Shown here: piece after piece, positions 10,926-23,500 of the stretch
How the letters are laid out: each line of letters starts with the position of its first letter
Position numbering within the stretch: position 1 is the stretch's first letter
Source of the DNA: Schistosoma haematobium
Taxonomy: Eukaryota; Platyhelminthes; Trematoda; Strigeidida; Schistosomatidae
Reading direction: 5' to 3'
DNA: 64,000 nt
NCBI RefSeq assembly: GCF_000699445.3
Contig: NC_067198.1
Location: 2,671,301 to 2,735,300, forward strand
Position numbers and translations under genes: made by a program
The notes under the pieces: generated by a model
What the model was told of the DNA's origin: nothing
The model's input: the letters and a program-made list of their open reading frames with translations, nothing else
Databases searched by the model: none

Positions 10926-12548
10926 TTCATTCAGATTAACAGTGTTAAGCATTGCAATTATTAAGTTATTTGAACCTTTTGTTCAACAGAATTCCATACG
11001 ATTTGAGAATCCCACAATCATAATATAGATTTTTACTACTCAGTAGTCAATTCAGGGACAAATAAGTTTTTGATAATATCTCATAATGTAAAATTTCGTG
11101 ATGTGAATTCGAATCCCACATAGAGTATTTTTGTTTTAACTCTAAGTACAATGTGTTAAAGAGTAACAGCTAACACAGTAGCTGAGTTTCATGCCTCCCA
11201 TTGACTGTTTTAAATCTCATAACACCAGACATAATGTATACGATGTTATTTCACTTAGACTATTAAAATTTGAGTTTGATGAGCAGTAACACCAAATAAA
11301 CATGAAATTTCTATAAATTAAATCACGTACTGATCTTAGCCAAACGATCGTTGAATATCTGGAAGAAATGAACAGTACATTTTTTCTTAGCATGCAACAC
11401 CTCAAAAGTGAGAATTCAATAACCAACATTCAGGAATCAAACCTAAAACAATTTACAGTCTACACAAATCCCCTTATATTTAAAATCTGAAAATGGTTTT
11501 CACTCAATGAACAGTCCACATTAAAGTTGCTTCACTGATAGCTCAGAATTTAATAATGTTCGAGTAATTTCCATTACCAGTTAATGCAATCTTTACAATG
11601 TCAACCTTAAGTAAATTGAATGGAGTTGACTTGAATTGGATAGAGTTCGTCAGTCAGTACGTAATCTTAAAATAATAACAATTTTTATCTCTATAACATA
11701 ACATAATGCCTCTAAGAAATTGAACACGGTAGAATAGGGTGACAATCTACATGGAAGCATAATATATATCTTATAACTGTACGATTAAACTGGTTTCATA
11801 AAGTGTATTATTATCGCCAGGCTCACTCTATACAACGATTTGAACAGAGAAGAAGAAAAGGCGCGTCATATGCAAAGTACGCCATACTTCGACGTCAGTT
11901 TATGTATAAGTAAATTGAGGGTATTTATAGCATTTCAGACAACCTTAAACTTCTGGTAAGTTTCCGAACCCTCAGAAACATAATAGCAGTATAGGTATTC
12001 ATCCAACCGAAAATGTGACATGTGACATTTCATTGTTCAGATGTTTGTGAGACACTTTTATCGACGCTTACTGGATAAAATATTATCCACTGTTTTCATG
12101 GCCCCTTTGGTGTGTTTTGTTTTTCGAGGAATTTTCACGGTCTCCTCAGCAGAATAAAATATGTTTTTAGAGATAACTCGAAATATTATACCATCCATTT
12201 ACTTAAAAATGTAACATATTTCTCAGAGAACCACTCAGCTAGAAAATTCGGTGGGACTATAATTAATTATGGACGACCTTTCAGAAACGGTAAAGTGACC
12301 TGAAGTGTGTCTATCTACTTACTAGAGCTAACTGAGTGTTATAAATCAGGGTGAGGAACTAGAATTATGATTCACAGTTGATGGTTTAGATTAGAAATTA
12401 GATCTAGAGTGTTCATCACAAACTAATATAATCTATAATGTCAAAAGACTGTTTAGCCGAAAGGATGAACGAATTTCGCGCCAAAATTCAAGACCTGTTA
12501 TCTTATGCCTGATTGGTTCATCCATAAATTATAGTCTCGTCGAATCTC
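10926..12548 (+). repeat. Composite repeat, copy 1
   Basis: About 11337-12548 is repeated in inverted orientation at 22044-23255 with few differences. The 10926-11060 part is repeated inverted at 8767-8901. It contains a family E inverted-repeat element at 12243-12548. A 63-codon ORF (12112-12303) is present in both copies but reads into the E element and has no recognisable domain. No transposase was seen. Confidence 0.8.
12243..12548. mobile_element. Family E MITE-like element, copy 1
   Basis: The ends are inverted: TTCGGTGGGACTATAATT at the left against CATAAATTATAGTCTCG near the right. It is about 300 bp, non-coding, and repeated at 22054-22356, 36387-36692, 37235-37545 and 55704-56062. 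Flanking sequence AGAACCACTCAGCTA is present on both sides here. Confidence 0.7.
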
Positions 12549-13720
12549 AAAGAACCACTCAGCTAAGAAATTCATATTAAGTCATTATCAGGATCATTTG
12601 AACATGAATAATGAATATAATACAATATATAGTAGTATCAAGAACTATAGAATATGACAACATACAAGAACTTGTAATGGAATGTTTTATGTGACATCTT
12701 CAAACGTAACTATTTTACTACAGTTATTCATTCATTTAGTTTTGTAACATCTCGTTAATATAACTTACTTTTCACTGTTCGTTAGCAAATAATCCATTAG
12801 ATTGTTCATTCTCATCAACACTATTGTTCTTCTAATTGTATTAGATGATTTACAATTACTTTTGTTAAATCAATATCATATTGTTTTTCTTCTAATAATT
12901 CACTGATGGACATATTCAATTCCAGTCAATTGATTATGTAATCAGGCATAGAGATAGAAATAATAATTGATTATCATCATGATAATAAAATACAGTCTTG
13001 AAAGCTTATTGGTTAACGACTGACTTTATTTTAGTTCACTTATTTGAAATTATGTTCTTTTTATATTCTAATGAATAGGAGAAATTGTATATCTGATGTT
13101 TCGTGACTTAATCTAAGCCACTTTGATGTAAACAGAGAAACAATAAGTCTTGACAAACTATGGAAACTATTTTTGGGGGGACGTTATTTCAGTTCATTCA
13201 ACGCTTGTAAAATATTAACATTTATTTTTATCCTTAAATCTATTCTACAGATCATAAGCTTTCGTTTGATATAGAATTCATTGCCATAGACCTTTTTCTT
13301 CCAAAGCTATTGTATTATTTTTTGCTCTATTTTCTACGCTAATTATTGCACGTTGTGATTGGGTTAGTCATCGATTTATTCATGTATCTTTCTTTACACT
13401 GATCTGAAATTCGGGAACCAGATCGGAATTAAGAATAAACCGAGTAGTGTTCTAGTTGACTTGTCTTTGCTCACTCGCGTGCTTGTCAGTCGATCAGGCG
13501 ATAGAATAGTTTTCTTCTCTATATCCCACTTCCAACTCACGGGTACTAGCCTCAAGGCTAAGCCGGTCAGCCTGTCGCGTCAAGATCTTAATATTTAGAT
13601 TAGACAAGTTATCCTTAGCACCAAAAGTGGGTAGACAGATCAAGAACGTAACACACTTCTTCAGGGTAAATAAATAAACCTGTAATTTCAATGATTGAGA
13701 TTATGAATCAGTTGAAGCTC
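12549..13720. other. Intergenic stretch, nothing recognised
   Basis: AT-rich sequence between the two convergent genes. No exon, RNA gene or clear repeat was recognised apart from its repeat borders. Confidence 0.5.
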
Positions 13721-14105
13721 ACTAGTGACTGACTTCAAGAGGTATTTTCTGGACTTCTAGTGAGAAGCGGTGATCAGTGGAGTTCAACCGGGTCTGTTGT
13801 GAGATAGTAACTCACTGAGGATAATGGTGGATATGTCGCTCAATTTCCTGGATTGTTTGAAGTTAGGCATTAACACCACTGGATGCCAGCTCAGTAGTCT
13901 AAGGGTTAAGCGCTCGCGCACGAGACTGATAGAAGCTGCGTTCGAAACCCGCGAGACGAGGTAATGGATGCGCACTGCCGAGGAGTCCTACAATATGACG
14001 AAACGGCTGTTGAGTGCTTCCAGGTTTTCCATGGTGGTCTAGCTCCAACTGACTCATGATCTCAACCATTGAAATTACTATAATATTCACAAAGCCCTTT
14101 CTGAT
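13721..14105 (+). repeat. Family B repeat
   Basis: Full-length unit. The hammerhead region reads CCGAGGA (one core base changed) and GAAAC; stem II is mismatched at one pair. The tRNA-like head is at about 13883-13970. Confidence 0.8.
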
Positions 14106-14527
14106 ATTAAATAAACTTGTGTTAATTCGATTTCAGTTATTTATTTATCCTAAAGAAGTGGCTTATATTAAATCATGAGACGTCAGAAATACAATTTTTC
14201 CTACTCATTAGAATATCACAATGCACAATTTATTTAGAACTACCAAGTCCAACTATGGCATTGATACCTATAAATGCAATTAACATACAAATTATATGTA
14301 TTCGCGTTTTATGAATAAGGAGTATTGAATGGAGATATAAAAGAAAGCATTGGCATAACAACAGCCACATTCCTACAATTGAAGAATATATGAAACTCAA
14401 AACAATAGTCAATCAATATCAAAGTCAAAATCTTCAATACGAACATCAACACATTTAGTTCTACTGTACGAAGTAGAAACTTGAAGAACTACTATTAACA
14501 TCTTTTATAGTTGATTTAAACAAAGAA

Positions 14528-15015
14528 TCACTGAAGCCCCCAAATGCCCTGGTATGGCCGAGAGTGGAGTGGGCCCGCCATCCCTCTCGAAATACTCTCA
14601 CACGGCCACGCGTATACAGTCTCTGCCAGGGAAGTCCTACTCACTGTCTTCTCGTGGCGGGGGTGTTGTTTAGGAAATTGAGAGGACGAAAAGCGAATGT
14701 CCGGCGCTTTAACCAGATCCCAAACCAATGGTGCACATGGGCTCCAGTATCCTGAGGGAACAAATGGCTTATGAACCAAACGTTGGTCGCTGGCTACCAT
14801 GGGACTGTATCTCTTTTTGTTGCACCACTACCTTGTGGATTAGACCTTTAGGTCAAAGGCTCCTTGTGTGGCCCCCTAAGAAAACCACCTGCTTCGGTCT
14901 GGGCACACGTGTAGTATCCCAGCCTTCACACAAATCGAATGATTTATGTGGCGTATATCTATTTGGTGCCTCCTTGTACCAATATCTATGTGTTAAAATA
15001 AATAAAGAATCTCTC
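14528..15015 (+). repeat. Family D repeat, copy 1
   Basis: GC-richer block ending in an A-rich tail (GTTAAAATAAATAAAG), which fixes its orientation. Reverse-strand relatives are at 20672-21065, 26975-27100, 41650-42173 and 50932-51300. ORFs of 60-123 codons inside are not conserved as proteins between copies. Confidence 0.75.
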
Positions 15016-16235
15016 TATCTATACATATTTACTTCCTTATTCATAATTATTCTATTACAATTTGTAATTGATATAATGGGAAGAATAGTTAAAACTTGAT
15101 TAATTTACTCATTATGAGTTTTGATTTAACATTATTTCCATTTTGATTCAATGTGATGATTATTCAGTGTACAATCAATATATAAATCAGTGTATTTTCG
15201 ACTAGGGTCATCATCATCATCATCATCATCGTGTTTTGGAGATTAATAAATCTTCACTTATAGTAGTCTTTGTGTTCTTACTTTCGAATCGTCGGAAATT
15301 GCATAGGTCACTTGTTTCAATTATAAGTGATAAGCGTTTCCGACACAGCAATCACCGACGACCAAAGATAACAAGTAGCATTCAATCCGACAAGTTATAA
15401 CACTAATAATCAATAATAATAATAATAGTGATTGTGTGCCTTTTTTCATTTAATTACAATCCAAACAACAAAATACTAATCATAATTCTAAATAAATTAC
15501 ACTCATAATAATAATAATAATAAGTGCTGTATTCTATATGGATGAATTAAAGGATTCGAGCTAATAAACATTCATTCATTAAATAGAAAGACATTTGATC
15601 ATAATCATAATCATAATAAAAAATAATAATTAAAATCATATTCAATATGTATATGTAAATAAACAAAAAGAACCTACTCAACGAAAAGATTGAAATCAAG
15701 AAAAAAATTTGTAAATGAGTTAAGACCCTCACCCCACTCCTGTCCCCTCCCCCCCCGAAAAAGAGGGGAAAATTGGATGAGCAAATGGAGTGTTTTTTTC
15801 TTTCTTTCTTTGTTAAATGGTTGGTTGGTTGATTAGTTTGAAGGAACACATTTACATTTGAGTTAGTATTGAGCATAAATAGGGGGGTTTTGTTTCTCTT
15901 CTATGAAACTATTTTATGATATACACAAATCATTATACATACATACAATTTTCTACAATAGAACTAAGTGAATACAGATTTTTTTTCTCTCTAAAAAAAG
16001 AAAAGAAAAGAAAGAAACAAAGAAAAGTAAATAACAATGAATACACTAAGCCATAGAAACGTGAGTGAGAGGGGGGAGGGAGATTGATCATTATGTTTGT
16101 TAGGATATATCAATCCAATTGATGAATGAAAATGCCTAAAAATAAAAGTAAAGAAAGTAGAAATTAGACAATATACGTGTTAATCGGTTACTTTATCATT
16201 ATTATTATTATCAGTATTTTTAGTAGTATTGGTGT
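15016..16235. other. Simple-sequence-rich intergenic stretch
   Basis: Contains (TCA)n at about 15208-15236, (AAT)n near 15415 and 15510, C- and G-rich runs near 15745 and 16070, and A/G-rich runs. A segment ending CAAGTTATAACA (about 15290-15405) resembles the 3' end of the LTR at 56372-56863. No gene was seen. Confidence 0.55.
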
Positions 16236-16239
16236 GATA

Positions 16240-16460
16240 AGTACTACTTATATCGACATAAGTAGTACATATATATATAACGCTAGTCAGGAATAGAATG
16301 TCTGGCAGCAGAAGATCGACGAAGAAAGAAAGTAATTGATATAGAAGTGAAGGAGTATTGATGTCTGAGACAATTGATTGACATGTTGTAAATAAAATAT
16401 TTACTATAATGGTTCTTAGATTTTATTAAGATGTTCTGTGATTTTGAGTGTTCAAAAACA
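16240..16460 (+). repeat. Family P repeat (palindrome-headed)
   Basis: Starts with the palindrome CTACTTAT-ATCGAC-ATAAGTAG, then TAGTCAGGAATAGAATGTCTGG and a body shared with 24370-24640, 31818-32095 and the 61.2-62.0 kb locus. Non-coding. Confidence 0.7.
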
Positions 16461-16479
16461 TTCAACAATGCGAATCCAT

Positions 16480-17015
16480 GATACCGCCTCGGGAGATTCA
16501 AACCCAAGATCTGTTAGTCTCGCGCACAAACACTTAACCTCTAAACCATCGAAGCTGTGTTCTAGCTTCAATTGACTCATGATCTCAACTATTAAAATAT
16601 TATAATATCCACAAAAACCCTCCTTCTGATAATAATCAATCTGCTCACTAGTGACTGACTTCAAGAGGTATATCCTGGAGTTCTAGTGAGAAGCTGTGTT
16701 CAGTGGAGTTCAACTAGGTCTGTTATGAGATGGCAACATACTGATGACAATGATAAATGTGTCGCTCAACATCGTGGATTAGTTGAAGTTAGACATTAAC
16801 ATTGTTGGACGCCAGCTGGTTCAGTGATCTAGAGGTTAAGCGCTCACTCGCGAGACTGATAGGTTCTTGGTATGATTCTCGTGAGGTTGGATTGTAGATG
16901 CACACTATTGAGGTCTCCCACAATAGGATGAAATGGCCGTCCAGTGCTTACAGGTTTTTCACGGTGGTCTAACTTTAATTGACTCATGATCTCAACTATT
17001 AAAAATTACATTCGA
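16480..17015. repeat. Family B: partial minus copy followed by full plus unit
   Basis: 16480-16555 is a minus-strand tRNA-like head. 16556-17015 is a plus-strand unit with tail sequence at both ends. The hammerhead core is mutated (TTGAGGT), though GAAA and GUC remain. Confidence 0.75.
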
Positions 17016-18045
17016 TTATCCCTGCTTGTGTTCTTGTTCACTATATTAGTAGTGATTGTACCAAAAATAAATGAAACAATACAAAAATGAATACGGCTTT
17101 AAGTTCCACAAATCGATAATTATTATTGAATTCCATTATATTCAATCAATCATAAGTAATACCATATTGGTCTAATGTATTGTACTTTATATTGAATTTG
17201 AAAAAAAAGATTAATGGGAAATTAGTAAAGTTATGCTACTGTGACAGATTTCGATCTTTATCACCATGAGTTTTGAATAATCGATTATAATCATTGTAGT
17301 AGTCTCAAATGAAAGATCTAAATGAGTGAGACTATTTTTTGATATATTCATGTACTAATAGTATGTTTCAATTGGGTTTCTTCTTTATCCCATCAACTTC
17401 TATGCCGGTTAACATGATGACGAGTTGGTGTAGAGATGGTGACTATGCCTATGTTGTGTATCTCAAATACCTTAGTCGATGAAAGCTTATGATATCCTTC
17501 TATCTAGCTCGAAATATTAAAAATCATTTTCAATATTCCTTTCACCGTGTAGAAACAATGGTTTAATGGTATTTGCGCAACCTATTAACGTTTTATAATC
17601 TTGTAGACTATGTTTTTCATCCATAAAATAATATAGAATGAATGAATAAGTACTATACTCGCATTGATATCTGGTTTACACCACAATTGAGACAACTCAA
17701 ATGAAAACTTACTATTCTTCTTACCAATTTACCAAGTTTGATCAAGATAGTAATATAAGTGAATATTCAAGGTATTTCGTTGCCTCTTTATGATAAAACT
17801 AGATGTTGAAATAGATCGGTCTTAAATTGATGTTTAGCATTTAAATGTGGTACAATACATTACAAGTATTATTTTATATTCATACAAGATGTAAAAGGAG
17901 ATTATTGATTTCCTCAGCAGTTTCATGCAACAGAATTATATCATTCTAACAATTGGTATACATCTCACAACAATTGTCCACATATTAAAAGATATTCTTT
18001 ATTGGTGCTCTATTCCTTCAAAGATTTAATATGACTGATAATTAA
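17016..18045. other. Intergenic AT-rich stretch, nothing recognised
   Basis: No exon, RNA gene or clear repeat was recognised by eye. Confidence 0.5.
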
Positions 18046-18049
18046 AATG

Positions 18050-18265
18050 GTATCGGAGGTTGACAACTTGGTGTAAAGCAAGTGTTAAAACAGAATTGTA
18101 GTAGGTTAAACGTTCGCGCGCAAGACTGAAAGCTCTGGGTTCGAATCCCGTGAGCGGGATCATGGATGCGCACTGCTCAGAAGTCCTAGGACAGGACGAA
18201 ACGGCTGTCCAATGCTTCCAGGTTTCCAACGGCGGTCTAACATCAATCGGTTCACGATCTCAATC
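18050..18265 (+). repeat. Family B partial unit
   Basis: tRNA-like head with a good B box (GGTTCGAATCC) and a downstream ribozyme region whose core reads CTCAGAA. Stem II and GAAAC are kept. Confidence 0.75.
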
Positions 18266-18289
18266 AGAATTGTAATGTTTATATTCTAA

Positions 18290-18528
18290 TTGTTATTTAG
18301 GATTACAACTGATCAGTTGCTTATTGGCATATTTGCATCCTGTGTGGATTGCCTTAATATAGCCTTAAGTCACAAGCTTTTTAAGCGAAGATAGTTAGTG
18401 GCTAGCAGTTGAATCTATTAGGCGTGTTTCTGAGATGCAGGTACATCTACCTGACAAGTCTCAAATGGAGCGAAACGTACGTCCTGGATCCCAATACTAG
18501 CCATTATCTATCTTTGTCAATAATCATA
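18290..18528. repeat. Family A inverted fragments
   Basis: 18290-18420 is a minus-strand family A tail; 18421-18528 is a plus-strand ribozyme part (core CTGACAA, so decayed). The two meet head-to-head and can fold on each other over the GATAGT…GGCTAGCAG segment. Confidence 0.7.
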
Positions 18529-18534
18529 TTTCAC

Positions 18535-19150
18535 TGATTGAAATCATGAGTCAGTTGAAGCTAGACCACCATGGAAAACCTGGGAGCACTGGACGGCCAT
18601 TTCTCCCTAGTATGAGACTGTCTAGCAGTGCGCACCCACGGTCCCGCACACAGCGGGATTCGAACCTAGGACCTATCAGTCTCGCGCCATACGCCAAACC
18701 AACTAGACTACTGATCTGGCCGTCATCAAACGGTGTTAATGTTTAACTTCAACCAATCCACGAAGTTGAGCCACCGTACACCATTATCTTCAGTGAGTTG
18801 ACATCTCACAACAGACCTGGTTGAACTCCACTGGTCACAGTATCTAAATAGAACTCCAGGAAAGACCTCTTGAAGCCAGTCACTAGTGAGCATATGGTGA
18901 TTAATAAGAAAAGGGGGTTTTGTGCATATTATAGTTGTTTCACTAGTTGAGATCATGAGTTAATTGAAGATAGATTGATAGGTTCTGGGTTCGAATCTTG
19001 CGAGGTGGGATCATGGATGCGCATTGCTGATGAGTCCCACACTGGAACGAAACGGTCATCCAGTACTTCCAGGTTTTCCATGGTGGTCTATCTTCAATTG
19101 ACTCATGATTTCAATCAAGGGAGTTTCTAAAAATCTCCACAAAACCCATT
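18535..19150. repeat. Family B inverted pair
   Basis: 18535-18960 is a full minus unit and 18960-19150 is a plus ribozyme-tail unit. The plus copy keeps CTGATGA and GAAAC, with AUC in place of GUC at the predicted cleavage site and one unpaired position in stem II. Confidence 0.8.
19015..19073 (+). ncRNA. Hammerhead-like motif, family B
   Basis: Core CTGATGA…GAAAC is intact. Stem II GTCC/GGAAC is imperfect. The predicted cleavage triplet is AUC. Stem I GCATTG/CAGTAC is weak. It may be a worn ribozyme. Confidence 0.45.
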
Positions 19151-19505
19151 TTGATAATAATCATATTGTTTTGATTTAATCAAACATAAGATGATGAATG
19201 GTCCAAGTGAACTTGCTTCATTCAATCTGATATTCTAACTTGTACATGTTAAATTATAGGTGATAATAATGCTGTTAAACATATTTGATACTAGTAGTTT
19301 ATTGTAGTACATAATCAGTATGCAAAATTAATTATTAAACATCAACTGAACGATTCATTATGAAATATATGTATTACGCGATGGTGATCTAACTTAAATA
19401 GACTAAAGAATTTCAATGAAATTCAACAATCTCCAGAACTTTTTACTAACACTTATGATGCCCTTCTCACTAGTGACTAATTTCATAATGAAACTCTTAG
19501 ATTTT

Positions 19506-19830
19506 TGTTTAGTCGGCTTTCGGAGAACTTCAACGGAGCCTCCAGTGGCCCAAAAGAAGCCGAAGAGTCCTAGCCAATCAGAGCATGATGGAACATTCTA
19601 GAATTCCAACGTGGCGTGCTACTATTGGTCAGTAGCATAATATGTCGTTAACGGATTGGCCGAAATATAATGTTGATTTAACAAACGTTAACATCTATAA
19701 ATACCCATGTTTTCTGTACAAAAACGAACCTTGAAGTAAAGTATTTGTCTCGTAATTGCGTCTTCTCTCTGGTGTTCAGGTCGCTGTGTAGTTCTAGCTT
19801 GCGGGTTACCAAAATAGCTTAGGAAACGAA
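19506..19830 (+). mobile_element. Possible solo LTR with promoter-like elements
   Basis: GC-richer block that opens TGTTTAG and carries TATAAATA at 19696-19703 followed by a CTT/CTCTCTGG region, a layout typical of an LTR promoter. No internal retrovirus-like coding region was seen nearby. The right border is uncertain. Confidence 0.35.
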
Positions 19831-19924
19831 TATAGCGTTCAATCGACAAGACTTATCGAGTTCTAATAAAAAACCCATAACCAATGAAGTTCAACCATAT
19901 TGCATAGAAAACAGTTATGGAACA

Positions 19925-20060
19925 CATACAATATATGATCATTGTGTCTATATCATGAATTGATTGAAGTTAAACACACGGACAATGTTGAATTCCATGT
20001 TACTGGTCTAGAGGTGAGACATTTATACGAAGCCAAAAGTTCTTGGTTCGATTCTCAGTC
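19925..20060 (+). repeat. Family B remnant
   Basis: Degenerate tRNA-like head (TGGTCTAGAGGT…, GGTTCGATTC) followed by a GTGTGT run. The ribozyme part is lost. Confidence 0.5.
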
Positions 20061-20215
20061 GGGTGTGTGTGTGTGTGATTGTGTGCGTGTGGATGATTAC
20101 TATTCAGTATTCCTGTACTAGAACAAAACGATCATTTCTATGGGTGATCTATTATGGATCGGTTCATCATTTCCACAATATGACACAAGTTCATAAAAAA
20201 AACAATAAAGGACTA

Positions 20216-20221
20216 TTTATT
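20216..20221 (-). terminator. AATAAA polyadenylation signal of calcium channel gene
   Basis: On the minus strand the hexamer AATAAA lies about 110 nt past the TGA stop of the last exon. It gives a short 3' UTR. Confidence 0.5.
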
Positions 20222-20331
20222 TCTTTACAAAAAAAACAAAAAAAAACATTTTCCATATCAATTATTTTACCATGGATTCAATGAAAGTTTTATGAAGAGA
20301 CTTCAGTTCTCTATTCTAATGAATATCATTT

Positions 20332-20547
20332 TCAATAATTGAATTTTGATAAATCTTCATTGATATTTAATAAAATAGGTTTAGGTGCTGGTGGAGGTGG
20401 TGGTGATGATGATGATGATGATGATGGTGACGATGATGGTGATGAACGTGAAGGTGCTAAATGTTTTAATGGAAGATCAAGATGTGACCAATCTTTATCA
20501 ATCGATTTATAATTCATCATTGATTCATTTAAATCATTAATAACTAG
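20332..20547 (-). CDS. CACNA1: Calcium channel terminal exon
   Basis: Seventy-one codons and TGA; acceptor TTTTTGTAG, phase 0. It holds a Ser run followed by PPPPPAP, encoded by a GAT/GGT repeat on the plus strand, and ends NEDLSKFNY. The repeat may vary in length between strains. Confidence 0.8.
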   Translation of the reverse strand, partial: LVINDLNESMMNYKSIDKDWSHLDLPLKHLAPSRSSPSSSPSSSSSSSPPPPPAPKPILLNINEDLSKFNY

Positions 20548-23500
20548 CTACAAAAACAAAAACAAACAATAAAAGTAGGTTAATATCATTAGAAATGAAC
20601 AAAAGTTCCAAGCGGACTGTTTGAATATCTGGGTTATCTGTTTCCTGTCATTTAGATATTTCAAACATTTGTTATTTATTTATTTTAACATACATATATA
20701 TTGGTACAAGGAGGCATCAAAAAGATATGCGCCACACAAATCTCATTTGTTATGTGTGAGGGCTGTGATACTGCCCGGGTGACCAAACCGAAGCAGGTGG
20801 TTTTCTTAGGGGGGCCACACCCCGAGCCTTCGACCTGAAGATCTGATCCACAATGCAGTGGAGCAACGTAAGAAAGATGCCGTTCCATGGTAGCCGGTGA
20901 CCAACGATTGGTTCCTACGCCATTTGTTCCCTCAGGATACTGGGGCCCATATGCACCATTGGTTTGAAATCAGGGTTTTCCAACTCCCCTAGGTTGACTC
21001 CCCATGTCCACCGATCCGGTTAAAGCGCCGGACATTGGCTTTTCGTCTTATGAATTGCGTAATCAGACATCGATTCCTGTTTACTTCTAACTGGCGATCA
21101 TTCAATATGTTATCGTCAGGATAGATGAAGATATATGAAAAGGAAAGTTGTTGAATTGTACCAAAAATATAATAATGAATAAAGCCAAAAATAATAATAG
21201 TCAGTCAGTAACAACGTAGAACTTCGTACGTACGTACACCAGTTCGAGCTGACATTTCACATTAGCACAGAGATACAATTGTCGATTCTAATTCCATAGT
21301 GATAGAAGTGGTAAGAGTATAAGCAGTAATCGGAAATATTAGGGTTTGAACGTACTATTCAAGGAGTATAATCCAGTGAAATAAATTTGGAAAGAGAAAA
21401 ACAAAGGGACATGAAGAATTCAGAAGATTAGAATTTTGGAGAACACAAAGTGTGGATGCATCTGCACCATTGCAAACGATTTTCAGCCATGTCATTCAAG
21501 GTCTCTAACCATCGGTTGCTATCGTCTCGTGGATCCCAACCAGGTAGTCTACACCTACCAATATGACTCAGTCCACTTGTCAGTGATTTTATGGATTTGT
21601 GTCACGTTTTGTTATGTATAGCGATAAATAAATCCTCAAAATAAATAGTTTTTAAGTCTTTGAGATTGATTCGACGTTATTGGTTTTACAAGACAATTCC
21701 CAGCTGAAGGTACTCATTCATGCATCCGTATAAGATTATTATTGGGTACACCGGACTAAGCATTTTCTAGCAATAACTAGTTAGTTTGCATCACACATAC
21801 ACTTCATAAATTATCGACTATCTTTCAAAAATATATCTTTGTACTTCTTTATTTCTGACTCCTAGTTTGATTGTGTTTAGGATCCTTCGATTATAAGGTT
21901 GTTATGAACAACAACGTTGTTAAACTCTGAATATTCATGGCGTCTTTATCTATATTTTATAGGAAATTTAGACTTCTCCTAAAGCGAATCAATATCATTT
22001 CATTATTTAACATGCCATATGAATAAGACTGTGTTCACTTTCTCAAAGGCATTCGGCGAGACTATAAATTATGGATGAACCGATCAGGCATAACAGATCT
22101 CGGATTTTGACGCGAAATTTGTTCATCCGTTAGGCTAAATAGTCTTTTCGCATTATAGATGATATTAGTTTGTGATGAACACTCTAGATCTAATTTCTAA
22201 TCTAAACCATCAACTGTGAATCATAATTCTAGTTCCTCACCCTGATTTATAACACTCAGTTAGCTCTAGTAAGTAGATAGACACACTTCAGGTCACTTTA
22301 CCGTTTCTGAAAGGTCGTCCATAATTAATTATAGTCCCACCGAATTTTCTAGCTGAGTGGTTCTCTGAGAAATATGTTACATTTTTAAGTAAATGGATGA
22401 TATAATAGTTTGATTCATCTCTAAAAACATATTTTATTCTGTTGAGTAGACCATGAAAATTCCTCGAAAAACAAAACACACCAAAGGGGTCATGAAAACA
22501 GTGGAGAATATTTTATCCTGTAAGCGTCGATAGAAGTGTCTCACAAAAATCTGAACAATGAAATGTCACATGTCACATTTTCGGTTGGATGAATACCTAT
22601 ACTGCTATTATGTTTCTGAGGGTTAGGAAACTTACCAGAAGTTTAAGGTTGTCTGAAATGCTATAAATACCCTCAATTAACTTGTACATAAACTGACGTC
22701 GAAGTATGGCGTACTTTGCATATGACGCGCCTTTTCTTCTTCTCTGTTCAAATCGTTGTATAGAGTGAGCCTGGCGATAATAATACACTTTATGAAACCA
22801 GTTCAATCGTACAGTTATAAGATATATATTATGTTCCAATGTAGATTGTCACCCTATTCTACCGTGTTCAATTTCTTAGAGGCATTATGTTATGTTATAG
22901 AGATAAAAATTGTTATTATTTTAAGATTACGTATTGACTGACGAACTCTATCCAATTCAAGTCAACTCCATTCAATTTACTTAAGGTAGACATTGTAAAG
23001 ATTGCATTAACTGGTAATGGAAATTACTCGAACATTATTAAATTCTAAGCTGTCAGTGAAGCAACATCAATATGGACTGTTCATTGAGTGGAAACCATTT
23101 TCAGATTTTAAATATAAGGGGATTTGTGTAGACTGTAAATTGTTTTAGGTTTGATTCCTGAAAACTGGATCGAGGATGCTCATTGCTGAGGTGTTTCACG
23201 CTAAGTAATAGGTGCTGTTCATTTCTTCCTGGTTTTCAACAGTGATTTGGCTAAGACGTTATTCTATTAGAATCTAAAGGTTAACGTTTGATAGCCTTGA
23301 TGATTTATCAAAAAGGCTTTTATATTCTTACTAATGTTCTCAACTTCATCAAAACTATCAATTGAGTATAAATAATATATATAAAAGACAAACCTGATTT
23401 AACCAATTTTGTCTTGGAGTTGTTGATTGTTTGAAATACATTTGAGATAATTCATTATTGATTCCAGGAGATTCTATATTATTATTATTATTATTATGCC

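Noticed and set aside
12112..12303. 63-codon ORF shared with 22288-22479 as a transposase fragment
   Set aside because: It crosses into a non-coding MITE-like element and shows no transposase motif. It is conserved only because the DNA was duplicated.
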